64,000 nucleotides of DNA from Prochlorococcus sp. AG-363-O06 (GTDB lineage Bacteria > Cyanobacteriota > Cyanobacteriia > PCC-6307 > Cyanobiaceae). The translations under genes were made by a program, and so were the position numbers. The stretch is taken from assembly GCA_003280085.1 (NCBI GenBank), contig QCFY01000004.1, forward strand, positions 1 through 64,000, written 5' to 3'. The notes under the pieces were generated by a model. That model did not search any database. It was not told the DNA's origin and worked only from the letters and a program-made list of their open reading frames with translations. Of the stretch, positions 38,475 to 49,533 are shown piece after piece. Each line of letters starts with the position of its first letter. The stretch's first letter is position 1.

Positions 38475-39098
38475 TCATGCCTTAACAGAGCTCTCTAGCT
38501 TAATTAGCACTTCGTCAGAAGATACTTCTGCCTTGATTATATGTATAGCTGGATCCATTGGGAAATAGAAACTTGAATTATCTTTCTCATTAACCAGAAC
38601 GAGCTTTCTATTAAGGACGTCTAACAGGAATATTTTTGAGTTTGATTCCTTGATTAACTTTATCTTTCCATTGTTTATTACTATTCTTTCAAAGTCTTTT
38701 GTATTTAGACAATTATTTCCTATCCATTCCTTTAGCCAGAACCAATCTTTAGAGTCTAAACAATCATTTATACCATTTTCTCCTATAGAAACTTCAGCAA
38801 AGATCTTGAAATCCTTTGCAAATTTAATTTTATTATCAGCACTTCTTAAATTAAGTTTGAAATAAATTGAATCGCTTCTTATCTTTGCAGAATTTAGTAA
38901 AATGCCCTCGAAGTTTATCATCTTTGCATCTAAACTTACATATTGTAAATATCCTTTTATGAGTTCAAATATCCCCCCGTTAAGATTGATATGCAGGTGT
39001 TCTATTGATTTGCACCTGTTGATGATCCATATCTTAATAGCTGATTCAACTACACCTAAGAATGGGTTCTTGTTAACCTTTAAAGATTCTTTTGACAT
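38475..39098 (-). CDS. LmeA-like phospholipid-binding protein (DUF2993)
   Basis: This 207-residue protein is made of repeated beta strands with little helix, in the pattern of DUF2993. The N-terminal helix SAIKIWIINRCKSIEHLHINL is followed by many strands such as VSLDAKMINFEGILL and SDSIYFKLNLRS. DUF2993 includes the mycobacterial periplasmic LmeA and has a tubular lipid-binding fold. No clear signal peptide is visible. It overlaps the end of the upstream alpha/beta hydrolase by 26 nt on the same strand, so the two are probably co-expressed. Confidence 0.7.
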   Translation of the reverse strand: MSKESLKVNKNPFLGVVESAIKIWIINRCKSIEHLHINLNGGIFELIKGYLQYVSLDAKMINFEGILLNSAKIRSDSIYFKLNLRSADNKIKFAKDFKIFAEVSIGENGINDCLDSKDWFWLKEWIGNNCLNTKDFERIVINNGKIKLIKESNSKIFLLDVLNRKLVLVNEKDNSSFYFPMDPAIHIIKAEVSSDEVLIKLESSVKA

Positions 39099-39990
39099 TT
39101 AAAAATTTTTCTTTGTTAAGGCTTAGCCACCGATTAGCTACTTTTTTAGGCTGATCAAGATGTGGTAAGTGACCGCAATTAGTGAATTCCTCAACATTTG
39201 GCTTTAGTAAGCATATAGATTGTTTTTTTAATTTGCTTGTAATAATTCTATCGTTTACTCCCCAAATACTATGTAATGGTTGACTTGGTAAAGAATTCAT
39301 AGAGCAGGAGAAACCACCGTTCCTAGCAAATGCTGCTAGTGAACTGTTCCAACCTGGTATCTGAAGGTGTAAAGATGCTATTTGTTCTTCTGCTTTACCC
39401 ACACTTTTATTTGGATCTGCAAAGGCTTGTCTGCATAAACTTTTTCTTACAAATTGCTGACTAAGAAACCATACACCGACTTTATCAAGAATTGGAGGGA
39501 TGGGTTTCGGTGGTTCTGTTAACCCAGCTGGCGCAAGAAGTAGTATTCGATTGATTTTTTTAGGTAGGATTTTTGCTAGTTCTAATGCTACTGCACCTCC
39601 CATTGAGGCACCAATAACACCAATGCTTTGATTACTTGGTATTTGGCTTATGATTATTTTAAGGTGGAGTAGTAAAGAATTTTTATCATAATTAGCATTC
39701 TTTGGCCTCGGACAAAAACCAAACCCAAATAAGTCTGGAATAAATAATTGATGATGTTCTTTTAAATATGGGACAAGACGACGGAATTCAAGGAAGCTGC
39801 TATCAAATCCATGCAAAAGTAAAAGTGGACTCCCTTTGCCAATAATTGCTATAGGGTATATATCGGATTTTTCTTTAGAGAGTTCTTTTAATTCCCACCA
39901 TTGCAATTGATTTGCCAACTCAGAGGCTAGTGGGTCTAGCAGTCCTTGCCTAAGTTTTTTGAAAATAGCTTCTTCTTTAGATTTGCTCAT
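39073..39990 (-). CDS. Alpha/beta hydrolase
   Basis: This 305-residue alpha/beta-hydrolase-fold enzyme carries the oxyanion HGFDSSFLEFR segment, the nucleophile elbow GASMGG (Ser within GxSxG), an acidic residue in WGVNDRIITS, and the catalytic histidine in CGHLPHLDQP. The triad appears complete. The substrate is unknown; cyanobacterial relatives include putative lipases and chlorophyll-related hydrolases. It lies between a GldA-like dehydrogenase upstream and the LmeA-like gene, all on the minus strand. Confidence 0.85.
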   Translation of the reverse strand: MSKSKEEAIFKKLRQGLLDPLASELANQLQWWELKELSKEKSDIYPIAIIGKGSPLLLLHGFDSSFLEFRRLVPYLKEHHQLFIPDLFGFGFCPRPKNANYDKNSLLLHLKIIISQIPSNQSIGVIGASMGGAVALELAKILPKKINRILLLAPAGLTEPPKPIPPILDKVGVWFLSQQFVRKSLCRQAFADPNKSVGKAEEQIASLHLQIPGWNSSLAAFARNGGFSCSMNSLPSQPLHSIWGVNDRIITSKLKKQSICLLKPNVEEFTNCGHLPHLDQPKKVANRWLSLNKEKFLNVKRIFKG

Positions 39991-40026
39991 TTTCTCGTTG
40001 AGAATTTGAATTTAATTACTGTTTCT

Positions 40027-41133
40027 CTAGGAATCTACTGGTATCTCTACTTGGCTCCTAAACATTGCTTCCAGTAACTCACCTTCATTTACTTCGAAAG
40101 GAAGATTTTTCATGTCTGAAACTTTCGAACAAGAGTATCTACAAGCTTTCTTTATGTCACCAATGCTAACATTATCTAAACCAAGATCATTAATGTTCGT
40201 TGGCAAATTAATATCTCTTAGAAATTTAATTAGTTGATTTCTAGCTTGTTCAGCAAGCTTATTATTTAACAATTTTTCTTCTAGATTTAATTGAACTAAG
40301 ATGCCAAAACCTACAAGTTCTCCATGCAGATGATTGCTTGAAAATGGTAGCTGGGTAAGACCATTGTGTATTGCATGTGCAGCAGCGGCTCTACATTTTG
40401 AGCCCCCTATTCCACCTGTAAGACCAGCTGTAAGCGAGCAACCTTCTATGACTCTTATCCAGGCAGAGCTATTTTTGTTTGTAAAAGCTTCTTTGCTATC
40501 TATTAATAATTGGTCTCTTAATACCCTCGACATTTGAACAGCTTGTTGTACAAGTCCATCTTCACTATGACCACTACTTAGAGATGATTCATACCATTTT
40601 GCTAAGGCATCTGCTATTCCACTAGCAAGCGTTCTCTTTGGAGCTGTCCTTATGAACTTATGATCAAATATCAATAGATCTGGGCATGAATTTAATTCTT
40701 GCTCCCTTTCAAAAGCTCCTAGATGTGTATAGATATTTGATAACGCAGTCCATCCTGCACAAGTTGAAGCACTGAGAGGGATTGTTATGCATGGAATTCC
40801 TATGCGATGAGCTAAAAGCTTTCCTGCATCAAGAACTTTACCTCCACCTGAAGCGATAATTGCATCACATTTATTGCTAATGGCAAAAGACTTTATTCTT
40901 TTAAGATCAACCTCACAGCAGTCAAACTCAAGATTTGATATTTTTGGGTTGACTTGAATTATTTTTAGATCTTCTTCAATAAGTGATCTGATTGCTTGAG
41001 TTGAGTCGCTTCTTCCTAGCAATAGAGGTCTTTTAGCTATTTGCTTTATAAGATACCTTCCTTTAACCCAAGCACCTTCTCCATGGAGTAATTTTTTGGG
41101 AGCTATTGAGTGAGAATAAAGTTTATCCTTCAT
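40027..41133 (-). CDS. Glycerol dehydrogenase-like iron-containing alcohol dehydrogenase
   Basis: This 368-residue enzyme belongs to the GldA/dehydroquinate-synthase-like fold. The NAD-binding ASGGGKVLDAGKLLAH and substrate-side TIPLSASTCAGWTALS are present. The metal ligands appear as Asp in ASGIADALAKW and two histidines in HAIHNGLTQL and HLHGELVGFG. It could oxidise glycerol or a related polyol, or reduce dihydroxyacetone. Marine picocyanobacteria generally carry a gene of this type next to clpC-like neighbours, but no function is established. It follows clpC after about 36 nt. Confidence 0.85.
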   Translation of the reverse strand: MKDKLYSHSIAPKKLLHGEGAWVKGRYLIKQIAKRPLLLGRSDSTQAIRSLIEEDLKIIQVNPKISNLEFDCCEVDLKRIKSFAISNKCDAIIASGGGKVLDAGKLLAHRIGIPCITIPLSASTCAGWTALSNIYTHLGAFEREQELNSCPDLLIFDHKFIRTAPKRTLASGIADALAKWYESSLSSGHSEDGLVQQAVQMSRVLRDQLLIDSKEAFTNKNSSAWIRVIEGCSLTAGLTGGIGGSKCRAAAAHAIHNGLTQLPFSSNHLHGELVGFGILVQLNLEEKLLNNKLAEQARNQLIKFLRDINLPTNINDLGLDNVSIGDIKKACRYSCSKVSDMKNLPFEVNEGELLEAMFRSQVEIPVDS

Positions 41134-41169
41134 TGTCTACATATAAAGATAATAAGAAGTCAACGCTAT

Positions 41170-43725
41170 TTATAGTCCTATCCCTGCTAGTTCTTGCACT
41201 TGGTTCGCGTTATTTAAATTGCGAACAACAATTGCCTTGTTTTCATCAACATCTACTATTGCTTCATCACCATCTTTAATTCTTCCTGAAAGAACTTCTT
41301 CGGCTAGGCTGTCTTCAAGTAATCGCATGACTGCTCTTCTTAAAGGCCTTGCACCGTAGGATGGATTGTACCCTTCTTCAACAAGCCGTTCTTTGAATGA
41401 GTCTGAGACTGTTAATGTAATTCCTTTCTCTTTGATTCGTAAGAAAACCTCCTTAAGCATTATTTCTGCAATATCTTTAACTTCATCTCTAGTTAATTGC
41501 CTGAATACAATTATTTCATCTAATCGGTTGAGGAATTCTGGCCTAAAGTATTGTTTTAGCTCTTCATTTACTAGAGAACGAATTCTATTGTATTGACTGT
41601 CTTCAGCATTTTCACCAGAGAATTCAAATCCAAGTCCGCCACCACCCTTTTCAATGACTTTTGAACCTATGTTTGAAGTCATTATTATTAGAGTGTTTTT
41701 AAAATCTACTGTCCTTCCTTTTGAGTCAGTTAATCGTCCATCTTCTAGAAGTTGTAAGAGTAAGTTGAAAACATCTGGATGGGCTTTTTCTATCTCGTCA
41801 AATAAAACTACTGTATATGGTCTTCTTCTTACAGCTTCAGTAAGTTGCCCACCTTCATTGAATCCAACATATCCTGGAGGAGATCCAATTAGTTTGCTGA
41901 CAGTATGTCTCTCCATGAATTCAGACATATCTAAACGAATCATGGCTTCTTCGCTTCCAAAGAAATATGTTGCAAGTGCTTTTGTTAATTCTGTTTTACC
42001 TACGCCTGTAGGCCCAGAAAAAATGAAGCTAGCTATTGGGCGATTGGGATTCTTAAGTCCTACTCTGGCTCTTCGAATAGCCTTGGAAACAGCCTTTACA
42101 GCTTCATCTTGACCAATTAACCTTTGATGCAATGTCTCTTCCATATTTAGTAATTTGACTGACTCACTTTCCGTTAGTTTCTGAACAGGAACACCAGTCC
42201 ATGATGCAACTATTTGAGCAATATCCTCTTCTCCAACTGTTGGTGCTGTGATCTTCTCCTGCTCTGCATTTAAGGTTTTTTCTTTATCTATAACAGGTTC
42301 TATATTCTCCTTTACTTTTACTTCTTCTTCTTTTCCCTGCCTAATATTTTGTAGAAGTGTTCTTATTTTGCTTCGAAGCTCAACTTCTTTTTCTCTAAGT
42401 TCTCCTGCCTGGGTAAAGTCCTGATCTCTTACAGCTTCTTCTTTCTCTTTTTGTATTTTGCGTAGTTCTTTGTCTACTTCTTTGGCTTCGGGTGGAAGCT
42501 TTGAATTTAGTAACCTTACTCTGCTTCCAGCTTCGTCAATTAGATCTATAGCTTTATCTGGTAGGAACCTATCAGATATATACCTGTCTCCAAGATTTGC
42601 AGCTGCTTCAAGCGCTTCATCAGTAATTTTTAGTCTGTGATGTTGTTCGTATCGTTCTCTTAATCCTCTCAGAATTTCAATTGTGTCTTCAATTGAAGGC
42701 TCTCCTACCATTACAGGTTGAAAACGTCTTTCTAAAGCAGCGTCTCTTTCTATGTGCTTTCTATATTCATCCAATGTTGTTGCACCTATGCATTGAAGTT
42801 CTCCTCTCGCTAAAGCTGGTTTAAGTATGTTTGCGGCATCAATAGCACCTTCAGCTGCTCCAGCACCTATAAGAGTATGTACTTCATCAATTACAAGAAT
42901 TACATTACCTGCAGACTTAATCTCTTCCATTATTTTTTTTAATCTTTCTTCGAATTCTCCTCGATATTTAGTACCTGCAACTAATAACCCTATGTCAAGG
43001 GTTAATACTCTTTTATCTTCAAGTATGTCTGGTATATCACCTTGATGGATTCTTTGTGCTAGGCCCTCTGCAATAGCTGTTTTGCCAACTCCAGGCTCGC
43101 CAATCAGCACAGGATTATTTTTCGTTCTGCGCCCAAGGATTTGTATTACCCTGTCTATCTCGTTATGTCGGCCAACTACAGGGTCTAGTTTCGATTCACT
43201 GGCTAGTTTGGTCAAATTTGTTCCAAACTCATCAAGGGTGGCTGTTTTTAATGCCCCTTTCCCACTACCTCCACCAGTTGTGACTTCGGCAGTTTCGCCA
43301 AGCATTCGGATTACTTGAGTTCTGATTTTTGTGAGGTCTACTCCTACGTTCTCAAGCACTCTGGCTGCTACACCTTCACCTTCACGTATAAGGCCTAGCA
43401 GTAGGTGTTCTGTACCTATGTAATTGTGCCCAAGCTGTCTGGCTTCTTCAAGTGACAGTTCAAGTACCCTCTTTGCTCTTGGTGTGAATGGAATCTCGAC
43501 TGCAACAAACCCTGAGCCCCTACCAATAATTTTTTCAACTTCTACTCGTGCATCTTTAAGATTCACGCCCATTGACTTGAGAACCTTCGCGGCTACTCCT
43601 GTCCCTTCTCCAATCAGTCCTAGAAGTATTTGTTCAGTGCCTACAAAATTATGCCCAAGGCGACGAGCCTCTTCTTGGGCAAGCATTATCACTTTGATGG
43701 CTTTCTCAGTAAACCGCTCGAACAT
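41170..43725 (-). CDS. clpC: ATP-dependent Clp protease ATP-binding subunit ClpC
   Basis: ClpC is the Hsp100 unfoldase that feeds proteins to ClpP/ClpR in cyanobacteria. The domains in order are two ClpN repeats (residues 1-150), AAA module 1 with [15 protein letters not shown] and [11 protein letters not shown], and a UVR domain in the coiled-coil middle region ([18 protein letters not shown]). AAA module 2 follows with [16 protein letters not shown] and [13 protein letters not shown], then a C-terminal D2-small domain. Length 851 is standard. Codons match neighbours. The promoter probably lies in the 183 nt upstream (43726-43908). Confidence 0.97.
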   Translation of the reverse strand: MFERFTEKAIKVIMLAQEEARRLGHNFVGTEQILLGLIGEGTGVAAKVLKSMGVNLKDARVEVEKIIGRGSGFVAVEIPFTPRAKRVLELSLEEARQLGHNYIGTEHLLLGLIREGEGVAARVLENVGVDLTKIRTQVIRMLGETAEVTTGGGSGKGALKTATLDEFGTNLTKLASESKLDPVVGRHNEIDRVIQILGRRTKNNPVLIGEPGVGKTAIAEGLAQRIHQGDIPDILEDKRVLTLDIGLLVAGTKYRGEFEERLKKIMEEIKSAGNVILVIDEVHTLIGAGAAEGAIDAANILKPALARGELQCIGATTLDEYRKHIERDAALERRFQPVMVGEPSIEDTIEILRGLRERYEQHHRLKITDEALEAAANLGDRYISDRFLPDKAIDLIDEAGSRVRLLNSKLPPEAKEVDKELRKIQKEKEEAVRDQDFTQAGELREKEVELRSKIRTLLQNIRQGKEEEVKVKENIEPVIDKEKTLNAEQEKITAPTVGEEDIAQIVASWTGVPVQKLTESESVKLLNMEETLHQRLIGQDEAVKAVSKAIRRARVGLKNPNRPIASFIFSGPTGVGKTELTKALATYFFGSEEAMIRLDMSEFMERHTVSKLIGSPPGYVGFNEGGQLTEAVRRRPYTVVLFDEIEKAHPDVFNLLLQLLEDGRLTDSKGRTVDFKNTLIIMTSNIGSKVIEKGGGGLGFEFSGENAEDSQYNRIRSLVNEELKQYFRPEFLNRLDEIIVFRQLTRDEVKDIAEIMLKEVFLRIKEKGITLTVSDSFKERLVEEGYNPSYGARPLRRAVMRLLEDSLAEEVLSGRIKDGDEAIVDVDENKAIVVRNLNNANQVQELAGIGL

Positions 43726-43908
43726 GGGCTATGCCACGTACAGGTACTCCTAATTTATCAGGATTGCGAGGTAATTGTTGGGGCTGCGTCCTTTTGGCTA
43801 AATATCTTGCCAATAAATGGATGTATTTTTTAAGTTACTAATATAATGTTTGTAAATTTGAATTTTTAATATTGCTGAAAACTACGTTTTCAATTAACTA
43901 AAATTGCC

Positions 43909-44358
43909 TTAAGTGGATACTACAGTCTCTAAATCTTTCCATTGAAGTAAGGCATCACTTCCATCTTGATAGTAGGACTTCCTTTCCCCTTTGGTTGTAA
44001 AACCCATGCTTTTATAAAGTGCTTTTGCCGCATCATTAGTATTTGATACTTCTAATGTAGCTTTAATTACTCCTTTTAGCTTGGCTTGATTTAACAAGTT
44101 TTTAAGGATAGATTTTCCTAATCCTTGCCTGCGATATTTGGGGTGAACGGCAATAGCTGTTAGTTGAAGCTCATCAATTACGATCCATCCGCAAGCCATC
44201 GCCAAAAGGTCTGAGTTTTTTGCAATTCCAACACAAATTCTTTCGCAGTCACTTAGCTCCTTTTGCCAATGCTGCTTACTCCATAATCCTCCTAGAGCCA
44301 AAGCATCTAGTTCAAGACATGCTTTTGTATCATTAGGTCCCAATGCTTTTAAATTCAT
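43909..44358 (-). CDS. rimI: GNAT acetyltransferase, RimI-like
   Basis: This 149-residue acetyltransferase has the GNAT acetyl-CoA motif A, AIAVHPKYRRQGLGKSIL (about residues 75-92), and motif B with LEVSNTNDAAKALYKSMGF, the RimI/TsaB-associated subgroup signature. It probably acetylates the N-terminal alanine of a ribosomal protein, although RimI specificity is only inferred. It diverges from lysA. Confidence 0.85.
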   Translation of the reverse strand: MNLKALGPNDTKACLELDALALGGLWSKQHWQKELSDCERICVGIAKNSDLLAMACGWIVIDELQLTAIAVHPKYRRQGLGKSILKNLLNQAKLKGVIKATLEVSNTNDAAKALYKSMGFTTKGERKSYYQDGSDALLQWKDLETVVST

Positions 44359-44460
44359 CTTTCTGTTGGTGGAATCAAATCCCTAATTGGTAATTTTATT
44401 CCTTAATATTTCCAATAGAGGCTTGCAATTTTTAATTATTCTTCAATTTGATCAAAGCCC

Positions 44461-45822
44461 ATGACTAAGAAAAGCTCCTATGAATCGGATATAGATTTAA
44501 TTAGCCCTAATAGAAATATATCGCCTATTACTACGGAGTTGGATTTTCAAAAGAGACTTCAGGTCGGTGGTTGTGTTCTTAGTGTGCTTGCAGAGCGCTT
44601 TGGGACACCTCTTTATGTGATTGATGAGGCAACTATCCGTATGGCTTCTAAGACCTATAGAGAATCTTTGAAGAAGTATTACCCTGGGGAATCGCTTGCT
44701 TTGTACGCTTCAAAGGCAAACAGCTCATTATTTATGAGTAGTTTGATTGCTTCAGAGGGGCTTGGACTCGATGCAGTCTCCGAGGGCGAGATGATAACTG
44801 CATTGAATGGCGGAGTCGCGGGAGATAAAATAGTTCTTCATGGGAACAATAAATCTGATCGTGAATTGTTATTTGCCTATAAAAATGGCGTGACAATTGT
44901 CCTTGATAATCAACATGATGTAATCCGATTACAACAACTTATTCCTGCTGGAAGCCCTCCTGCAAGATTAATGCTGCGCTTTACACCTGGTATTGAATGC
45001 CATACACATGAATATATAAGGACTGGCCATTTAGATAGCAAATTTGGGTTTGATCCCGATGAACTTGAGTCGGTTCTTATTAGTTTGAAAGACGTTAATT
45101 GGGGGGTCCTTATGGGGTTGCATGCACATATAGGGTCCCAAATTTTTGAATTAGAGCCACATAGAGATTTGATAAATGTAATGACCGATGTATTGCAGCT
45201 GGCAAGGGGGCTAGGTCATCCAGTTAAAGATTTAAATGTAGGTGGTGGGCTAGGCATTAAGTATGTGGATTCAGATAAACCACCTTCTATCGATGATTGG
45301 ATCAAGACTATTGCTGAGGAGCTTGTTCAAACTTGCAAAAAAAAGAACATTAAGCTGCCTAGGTTAATGTGTGAACCTGGTCGCTCATTAGTAGCATCTG
45401 CAGGAATAACCCTCTATACAATTGGGTCTAAAAAGGATATTCCTGGTCTTAGAAAATACTTATCTGTTGATGGAGGTATGAGTGATAATCCTAGGCCTAT
45501 AACTTATCAATCACTTTATACAGCTTGCCTTGCTGACCGCCCCTTAGAGCTAACTGAACAAATAGTTACTATAGCTGGCAAACATTGTGAGTCTGGAGAT
45601 GTTTTACTTAAGGACTTTAAATTGCCAAAATGTAAATCTGGTGATTTACTTGTTGTGTTTGGAACGGGAGCATACAATTACTCCATGAGTTCTAATTACA
45701 ATCGTATCCCTAGACCTGCGGCAGTAGTAGTTAATTCTGGAGAAGCTGATTTGATTCAAAAAAGAGAAGAGCCTAGTGATCTTTTGAGGTTCGATGTACT
45801 ACCTGAGCGCTTTAGGGCGTAA
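44461..45822 (+). CDS. lysA: Diaminopimelate decarboxylase
   Basis: LysA makes L-lysine from meso-diaminopimelate, the last step of lysine synthesis and a drain on the cell-wall precursor. The fold-type III PLP enzyme shows the Schiff-base lysine in ALYASKANSS, HIGSQIFELE, the phosphate-binding NVGGGLGIKY, CEPGRSLVASAG and the C-terminal catalytic cysteine in GKHCESGDVL. Length 453. It heads a tightly spaced plus-strand operon ending with the gene at 49530. Confidence 0.95.
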   Translation: MTKKSSYESDIDLISPNRNISPITTELDFQKRLQVGGCVLSVLAERFGTPLYVIDEATIRMASKTYRESLKKYYPGESLALYASKANSSLFMSSLIASEGLGLDAVSEGEMITALNGGVAGDKIVLHGNNKSDRELLFAYKNGVTIVLDNQHDVIRLQQLIPAGSPPARLMLRFTPGIECHTHEYIRTGHLDSKFGFDPDELESVLISLKDVNWGVLMGLHAHIGSQIFELEPHRDLINVMTDVLQLARGLGHPVKDLNVGGGLGIKYVDSDKPPSIDDWIKTIAEELVQTCKKKNIKLPRLMCEPGRSLVASAGITLYTIGSKKDIPGLRKYLSVDGGMSDNPRPITYQSLYTACLADRPLELTEQIVTIAGKHCESGDVLLKDFKLPKCKSGDLLVVFGTGAYNYSMSSNYNRIPRPAAVVVNSGEADLIQKREEPSDLLRFDVLPERFRA

Positions 45823-45848
45823 ACTAAATTTAACGTCGGGGCCATTGA

Positions 45849-46754
45849 GTGAATTTGTGGGTGCTGATAAATCAACGCCTTTTTCTCGATGTTCTGTTCG
45901 CTTCTGGCTTGGGAATACTTCTTTTCTCAAGGGTTAACGAGCCAAGAACCCTATGGCTTCTAAGGGGCTATCTATTTCTCGTTTCTTTTGCTTGGGTCGT
46001 AAATAGATTTGCCACCTTGCCAATCACTTCTAAGTTGATTGATGCATTAGTACTTGCCTGTTCCTTGTCCCTTGGAATCCTTTGGCAGGGTGAGCTTAGA
46101 AGATTGATGGAACTCTTGGGAACAGGTCGCTTGCCAGCACTTTTAGGTAATCCACAACGAGAATTTAGATCTAATGCTAGTACCGTCAATCAATTAACAG
46201 AGGCGGCTGGACGTCTTTCTCAGAGCAGAAGAGGTGCACTTGTGGTTGTTGATTTAGGAAGTGATTTAAGACCAGAGGATTTCTTGTATCCAGGTATTCC
46301 TGTAGATGCACAATTTTCTACAGAACTACTTCTTAACCTTTTTGCATCTGATACCCCTCTCCATGATGGCGCAGTATTAGTTAAAGGTAATCGCATTGTT
46401 TCTGCAGGAGTTATCTTACCTTTATCACGTCAAGGAATTAGTAGATATGGAACTAGACATTTAGCTGCATTGGGTATAACTGAGCGTTTTGATAGATGTA
46501 TATGTGTTGTTGTTTCGGAGGAGTCAGGAACATTATCTTTAGCCAATCAAGGAAGGCTTGAGCGACCCATTACAAGTAGCCGATTGCTTGATTTGTTAAA
46601 GGAGTTGAGTGGAGCCCCTATGGGTACATCCAATGTCAAGTCTGGTATTTCTGGCACTAGTAATGCTAAATCTGCTGTAATCCCTATTGAGCCAAAAACT
46701 ATCTCTAGAGGTAGTGTTGGTTTAAAAAAACCTAAGAAGGAAAATTTCCAGTGA
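45849..46754 (+). CDS. cdaA: Diadenylate cyclase CdaA (DacA)
   Basis: CdaA condenses two ATP into the second messenger c-di-AMP at the membrane. Three N-terminal transmembrane helices (about 8-28, 35-54 and 61-80) precede the DAC domain. The catalytic DGA is at 173-175 in [15 protein letters not shown]. The second motif reads [10 protein letters not shown], with leucine at 205 where Bacillus and Listeria enzymes have arginine (RHR). [15 protein letters not shown] completes the domain. A low-complexity Ser/Gly/Lys tail follows residue 255. The start is GTG at 45849; the stop overlaps uppS (GTGA). Confidence 0.92.
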   Translation: MNLWVLINQRLFLDVLFASGLGILLFSRVNEPRTLWLLRGYLFLVSFAWVVNRFATLPITSKLIDALVLACSLSLGILWQGELRRLMELLGTGRLPALLGNPQREFRSNASTVNQLTEAAGRLSQSRRGALVVVDLGSDLRPEDFLYPGIPVDAQFSTELLLNLFASDTPLHDGAVLVKGNRIVSAGVILPLSRQGISRYGTRHLAALGITERFDRCICVVVSEESGTLSLANQGRLERPITSSRLLDLLKELSGAPMGTSNVKSGISGTSNAKSAVIPIEPKTISRGSVGLKKPKKENFQ

Positions 46755-47548
46755 GCCGCACTTCGGCAATAACCACTGATCAGACAAAGGTCTGCACCCT
46801 ACCCACTGGTTTGGATAAGGGTCGTTTGCCATCACATATTGCTGTAATTATGGATGGCAATGGGCGTTGGGCTAAATCTAGAGGTCTCCCAAGGGCCCTA
46901 GGACATAGAGCAGGAGTTGAAGCTCTTAAGACAACACTTCGCCTATGTAGTGATTGGGGTATAAAAGCTTTGACTGTATATGCTTTCTCAACTGAAAATT
47001 GGTCTAGACCTGAAGATGAGGTCAATTTTTTGATGGCTCTATTTGAACGTGTTTTGCAGAATGAATTGGAATCATTACAAAACGAGAAAGTGCGAATAAA
47101 TTTCCTTGGTGATCTTGATTCTCTTCCAAGACGATTGCAGCAATTAATTGAGGAAGCTAGAAATCTAACTGCTATGAATAAAGGTATAAGTTTTAATGTT
47201 TGCACAAATTATGGAGGGAGACGTGAGTTAGTGCTTGCAGCTCAGAAACTGGCTAAGCGCTCTTTAAATGGAGATCTAGATCCTGACATGATTGATGAAA
47301 ATATTTTCGCTTCAGAACTTTTCACTGCTAGTTTGGTCGACCCTGATCTACTTATTCGTACTAGTGGTGAAAGACGCATTAGTAATTTCTTACTTTGGCA
47401 ATTGGCTTATGCGGAGATACATGTTACAGATGTTCTATGGCCGGACTTTGATGAACAAGCATTGTCAAAGGCCTTGTTTGATTATCAATCACGCTGTAGG
47501 CGTTTTGGTGGGTTAGATCCAATGAGCTCAGAACATCATCACCTTTAA
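46751..47548 (+). CDS. uppS: Isoprenyl transferase / undecaprenyl diphosphate synthase
   Basis: This cis-prenyltransferase makes the C55 lipid carrier for peptidoglycan and O-antigen. The signature [19 protein letters not shown] contains the catalytic aspartate. [10 protein letters not shown] and the C-terminal [19 protein letters not shown] are characteristic. Length 265 with a GTG start that overlaps the cdaA stop by 4 nt. The neighbourhood lysA-cdaA-uppS links cell-wall precursors and c-di-AMP, which controls wall and osmotic homeostasis in other bacteria. Confidence 0.96.
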   Translation: MSRTSAITTDQTKVCTLPTGLDKGRLPSHIAVIMDGNGRWAKSRGLPRALGHRAGVEALKTTLRLCSDWGIKALTVYAFSTENWSRPEDEVNFLMALFERVLQNELESLQNEKVRINFLGDLDSLPRRLQQLIEEARNLTAMNKGISFNVCTNYGGRRELVLAAQKLAKRSLNGDLDPDMIDENIFASELFTASLVDPDLLIRTSGERRISNFLLWQLAYAEIHVTDVLWPDFDEQALSKALFDYQSRCRRFGGLDPMSSEHHHL

Positions 47549-47572
47549 GCATAAAAATTGGATTAGACTCTA

Positions 47573-48574
47573 ATGACTCTTATCGAAAAAGAAATTCCCA
47601 CTTCTAAGAAAGTTTCTACTCGTCATGATTGGACTATTGAAGAAATCGTAGGTTTTCTTGAGATGCCTCTAATGGACTTGTTGTGGCAGGCCCAGAAAAT
47701 CCATCGTGAGGCGAACCCAGGATATAAAGTTCAATTAGCTTCATTGCTAAGCGTAAAAACAGGAGGCTGTGAAGAAGATTGTGCTTACTGTCCTCAATCA
47801 ATACATAACAGTAGCGATGTGTCTGGGCAACCAGTATTAGATGTCCAACCAGTTCTTGAAAAAGCTCGATTAGCTAAAGAGGCTGGTGCTGATCGTTTTT
47901 GTATGGGCTGGGCCTGGAGAGAAATTCGTGATGGAGCAGCCTTTAATTCAATGCTTGAGATGGTTAGTGGTGTAAGAGATCTTGGATTGGAGGCTTGTGT
48001 TACTGCTGGAATGCTTACAGATAATCAAGCATCCCGTTTGGCTGATGCTGGTCTGACTGCTTATAATCATAATTTAGATACAAGTCCTGAGCATTATGGA
48101 GAGATAATTACTACTCGTACTTATCAAGAAAGACTTGAAACCTTGGAACGAGTTCGTATGCATGGCATTCACATTTGTTGTGGTGGAATTATTGGGATGG
48201 GAGAATCAATTTCTGATAGAGCATCTTTATTGAAAATATTGGCATCTTTAAAACCTCATCCTGAAAGTGTACCAATTAATTCTTTAGTGGCAGTAGAAGG
48301 AACTCCTTTAGAAGATTCTTTACCAGTTGATTCTTTAGAGGTGGTTCGAATGGTTGCTACTGCAAGAATTCTTATGCCATCAACCCGTGTAAGGTTAAGT
48401 GCGGGGAGAGAAAGTCTTAGTAGAGAGGCTCAAATACTTTGTTTTCAAGCCGGTGCAGATTCAATTTTCTATGGAGATACATTGTTGACAACCTCTAACC
48501 CTGAAGTCGCTGCTGATAGAGAATTGCTCTCTCAGGCTGGTGTTGATATTACTTCAATAGTTGATGATTTATGA
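47573..48574 (+). CDS. bioB: Biotin synthase
   Basis: This radical-SAM enzyme inserts sulfur into dethiobiotin. The cluster-binding [13 protein letters not shown] has the CxxxCxxC spacing (about residues 63-70). Other marks are [26 protein letters not shown] (with the arginine that ligates the auxiliary 2Fe-2S cluster) and [10 protein letters not shown]. Length 333 is normal. It starts 25 nt after uppS and overlaps the next gene by 4 nt. Other bio genes are not seen in the window. Confidence 0.97.
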   Translation: MTLIEKEIPTSKKVSTRHDWTIEEIVGFLEMPLMDLLWQAQKIHREANPGYKVQLASLLSVKTGGCEEDCAYCPQSIHNSSDVSGQPVLDVQPVLEKARLAKEAGADRFCMGWAWREIRDGAAFNSMLEMVSGVRDLGLEACVTAGMLTDNQASRLADAGLTAYNHNLDTSPEHYGEIITTRTYQERLETLERVRMHGIHICCGGIIGMGESISDRASLLKILASLKPHPESVPINSLVAVEGTPLEDSLPVDSLEVVRMVATARILMPSTRVRLSAGRESLSREAQILCFQAGADSIFYGDTLLTTSNPEVAADRELLSQAGVDITSIVDDL

Positions 48575-49533
48575 ATCTAAAGAATGATTATGTTAAGGGC
48601 CTTCAACTTAAGGTTGCAGCCTTTTATTTATTTCAGCCTTTAGATGAAGATGCTGTTTCGTTGATATTGGATCAACTTTCTATTTCGGCAGATAAATATA
48701 ACGTAAATGGGACTGTTTTGGTTGCTTTAGAAGGTATTAATGGCACAATCTGTGGTTCATTTAAAGGCGTTGATGCTTTGTTGGTACTTATTGGCAAGTT
48801 GTTATCGAATGATTCCTTGCAAGTAAAGATTAGTTGGACTGATAAGCAAGCCTTTCGACGGTTTCGTATTCGTCGTAAGGCTGAAATCGTTACCATGGGG
48901 ATTCAGGATGTTAACCCTCACGACTCTGTTGGTGTTTATGTAGAACCATCTGATTGGAATGAACTTCTAAATGATCCAAATACAATCGTTATTGATACAC
49001 GAAATGAATACGAGATTGGGATAGGGGGATTTGAAGGCAGTTTAAATCCACATACAAGATGTTTTAGACAGTTCCCAGAATGGGTACAAAAAGAACTTCA
49101 TCCTTTGGTCAAAGATAGACCCACTGCCAGAATTGCCATGTATTGTACTGGAGGTATCCGTTGCGAAAAGGCTACTTCATATTTGATTAAGGAGGGTTTT
49201 AAGGATGTATATCACCTTCATGGAGGCATATTACGTTATTTAGAAGAAACGCCTAAAGAAGATAGCCTTTGGGAAGGAGAATGTTTTGTTTTTGATCAAA
49301 GAGTCGCCTTGAATCAAAACCTAATCCCAGGAGTTCATATCTTATGCCATGCTTGTGGCATGCCATTAAGCCCAACAGATGTAACTGATGTTAGTTATAT
49401 TGCTGGGGTTCAATGTAATCACTGTAAGGATCTTTATAGTGATAAAGATCGTGTTCGCTTTGCAGAGAGACAAAGGCAATTTGAGCAGCAATCAGTTCAA
49501 GCTTTAGTAATAGAAGATAGTAAAAAATCTTGA
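48571..49533 (+). CDS. trhO: tRNA uridine(34) hydroxylase TrhO (rhodanese-related)
   Basis: TrhO (YceA family) hydroxylates U34 of certain tRNAs, an oxygen-dependent route to 5-hydroxyuridine. The 320-residue protein has an N-terminal acylphosphatase-like domain ([16 protein letters not shown]), then a rhodanese domain with the catalytic cysteine in [18 protein letters not shown]-terminal zinc-like region follows with [12 protein letters not shown] and [13 protein letters not shown]. It overlaps bioB at its start and the following gene at its end. Confidence 0.93.
   Translation: MNLKNDYVKGLQLKVAAFYLFQPLDEDAVSLILDQLSISADKYNVNGTVLVALEGINGTICGSFKGVDALLVLIGKLLSNDSLQVKISWTDKQAFRRFRIRRKAEIVTMGIQDVNPHDSVGVYVEPSDWNELLNDPNTIVIDTRNEYEIGIGGFEGSLNPHTRCFRQFPEWVQKELHPLVKDRPTARIAMYCTGGIRCEKATSYLIKEGFKDVYHLHGGILRYLEETPKEDSLWEGECFVFDQRVALNQNLIPGVHILCHACGMPLSPTDVTDVSYIAGVQCNHCKDLYSDKDRVRFAERQRQFEQQSVQALVIEDSKKS

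Noticed and set aside
41366-43753. Several long plus-strand frames opposite clpC
   Set aside because: They are antisense shadows of the clpC coding pattern, rich in Ser and Leu, and carry no independent motif.
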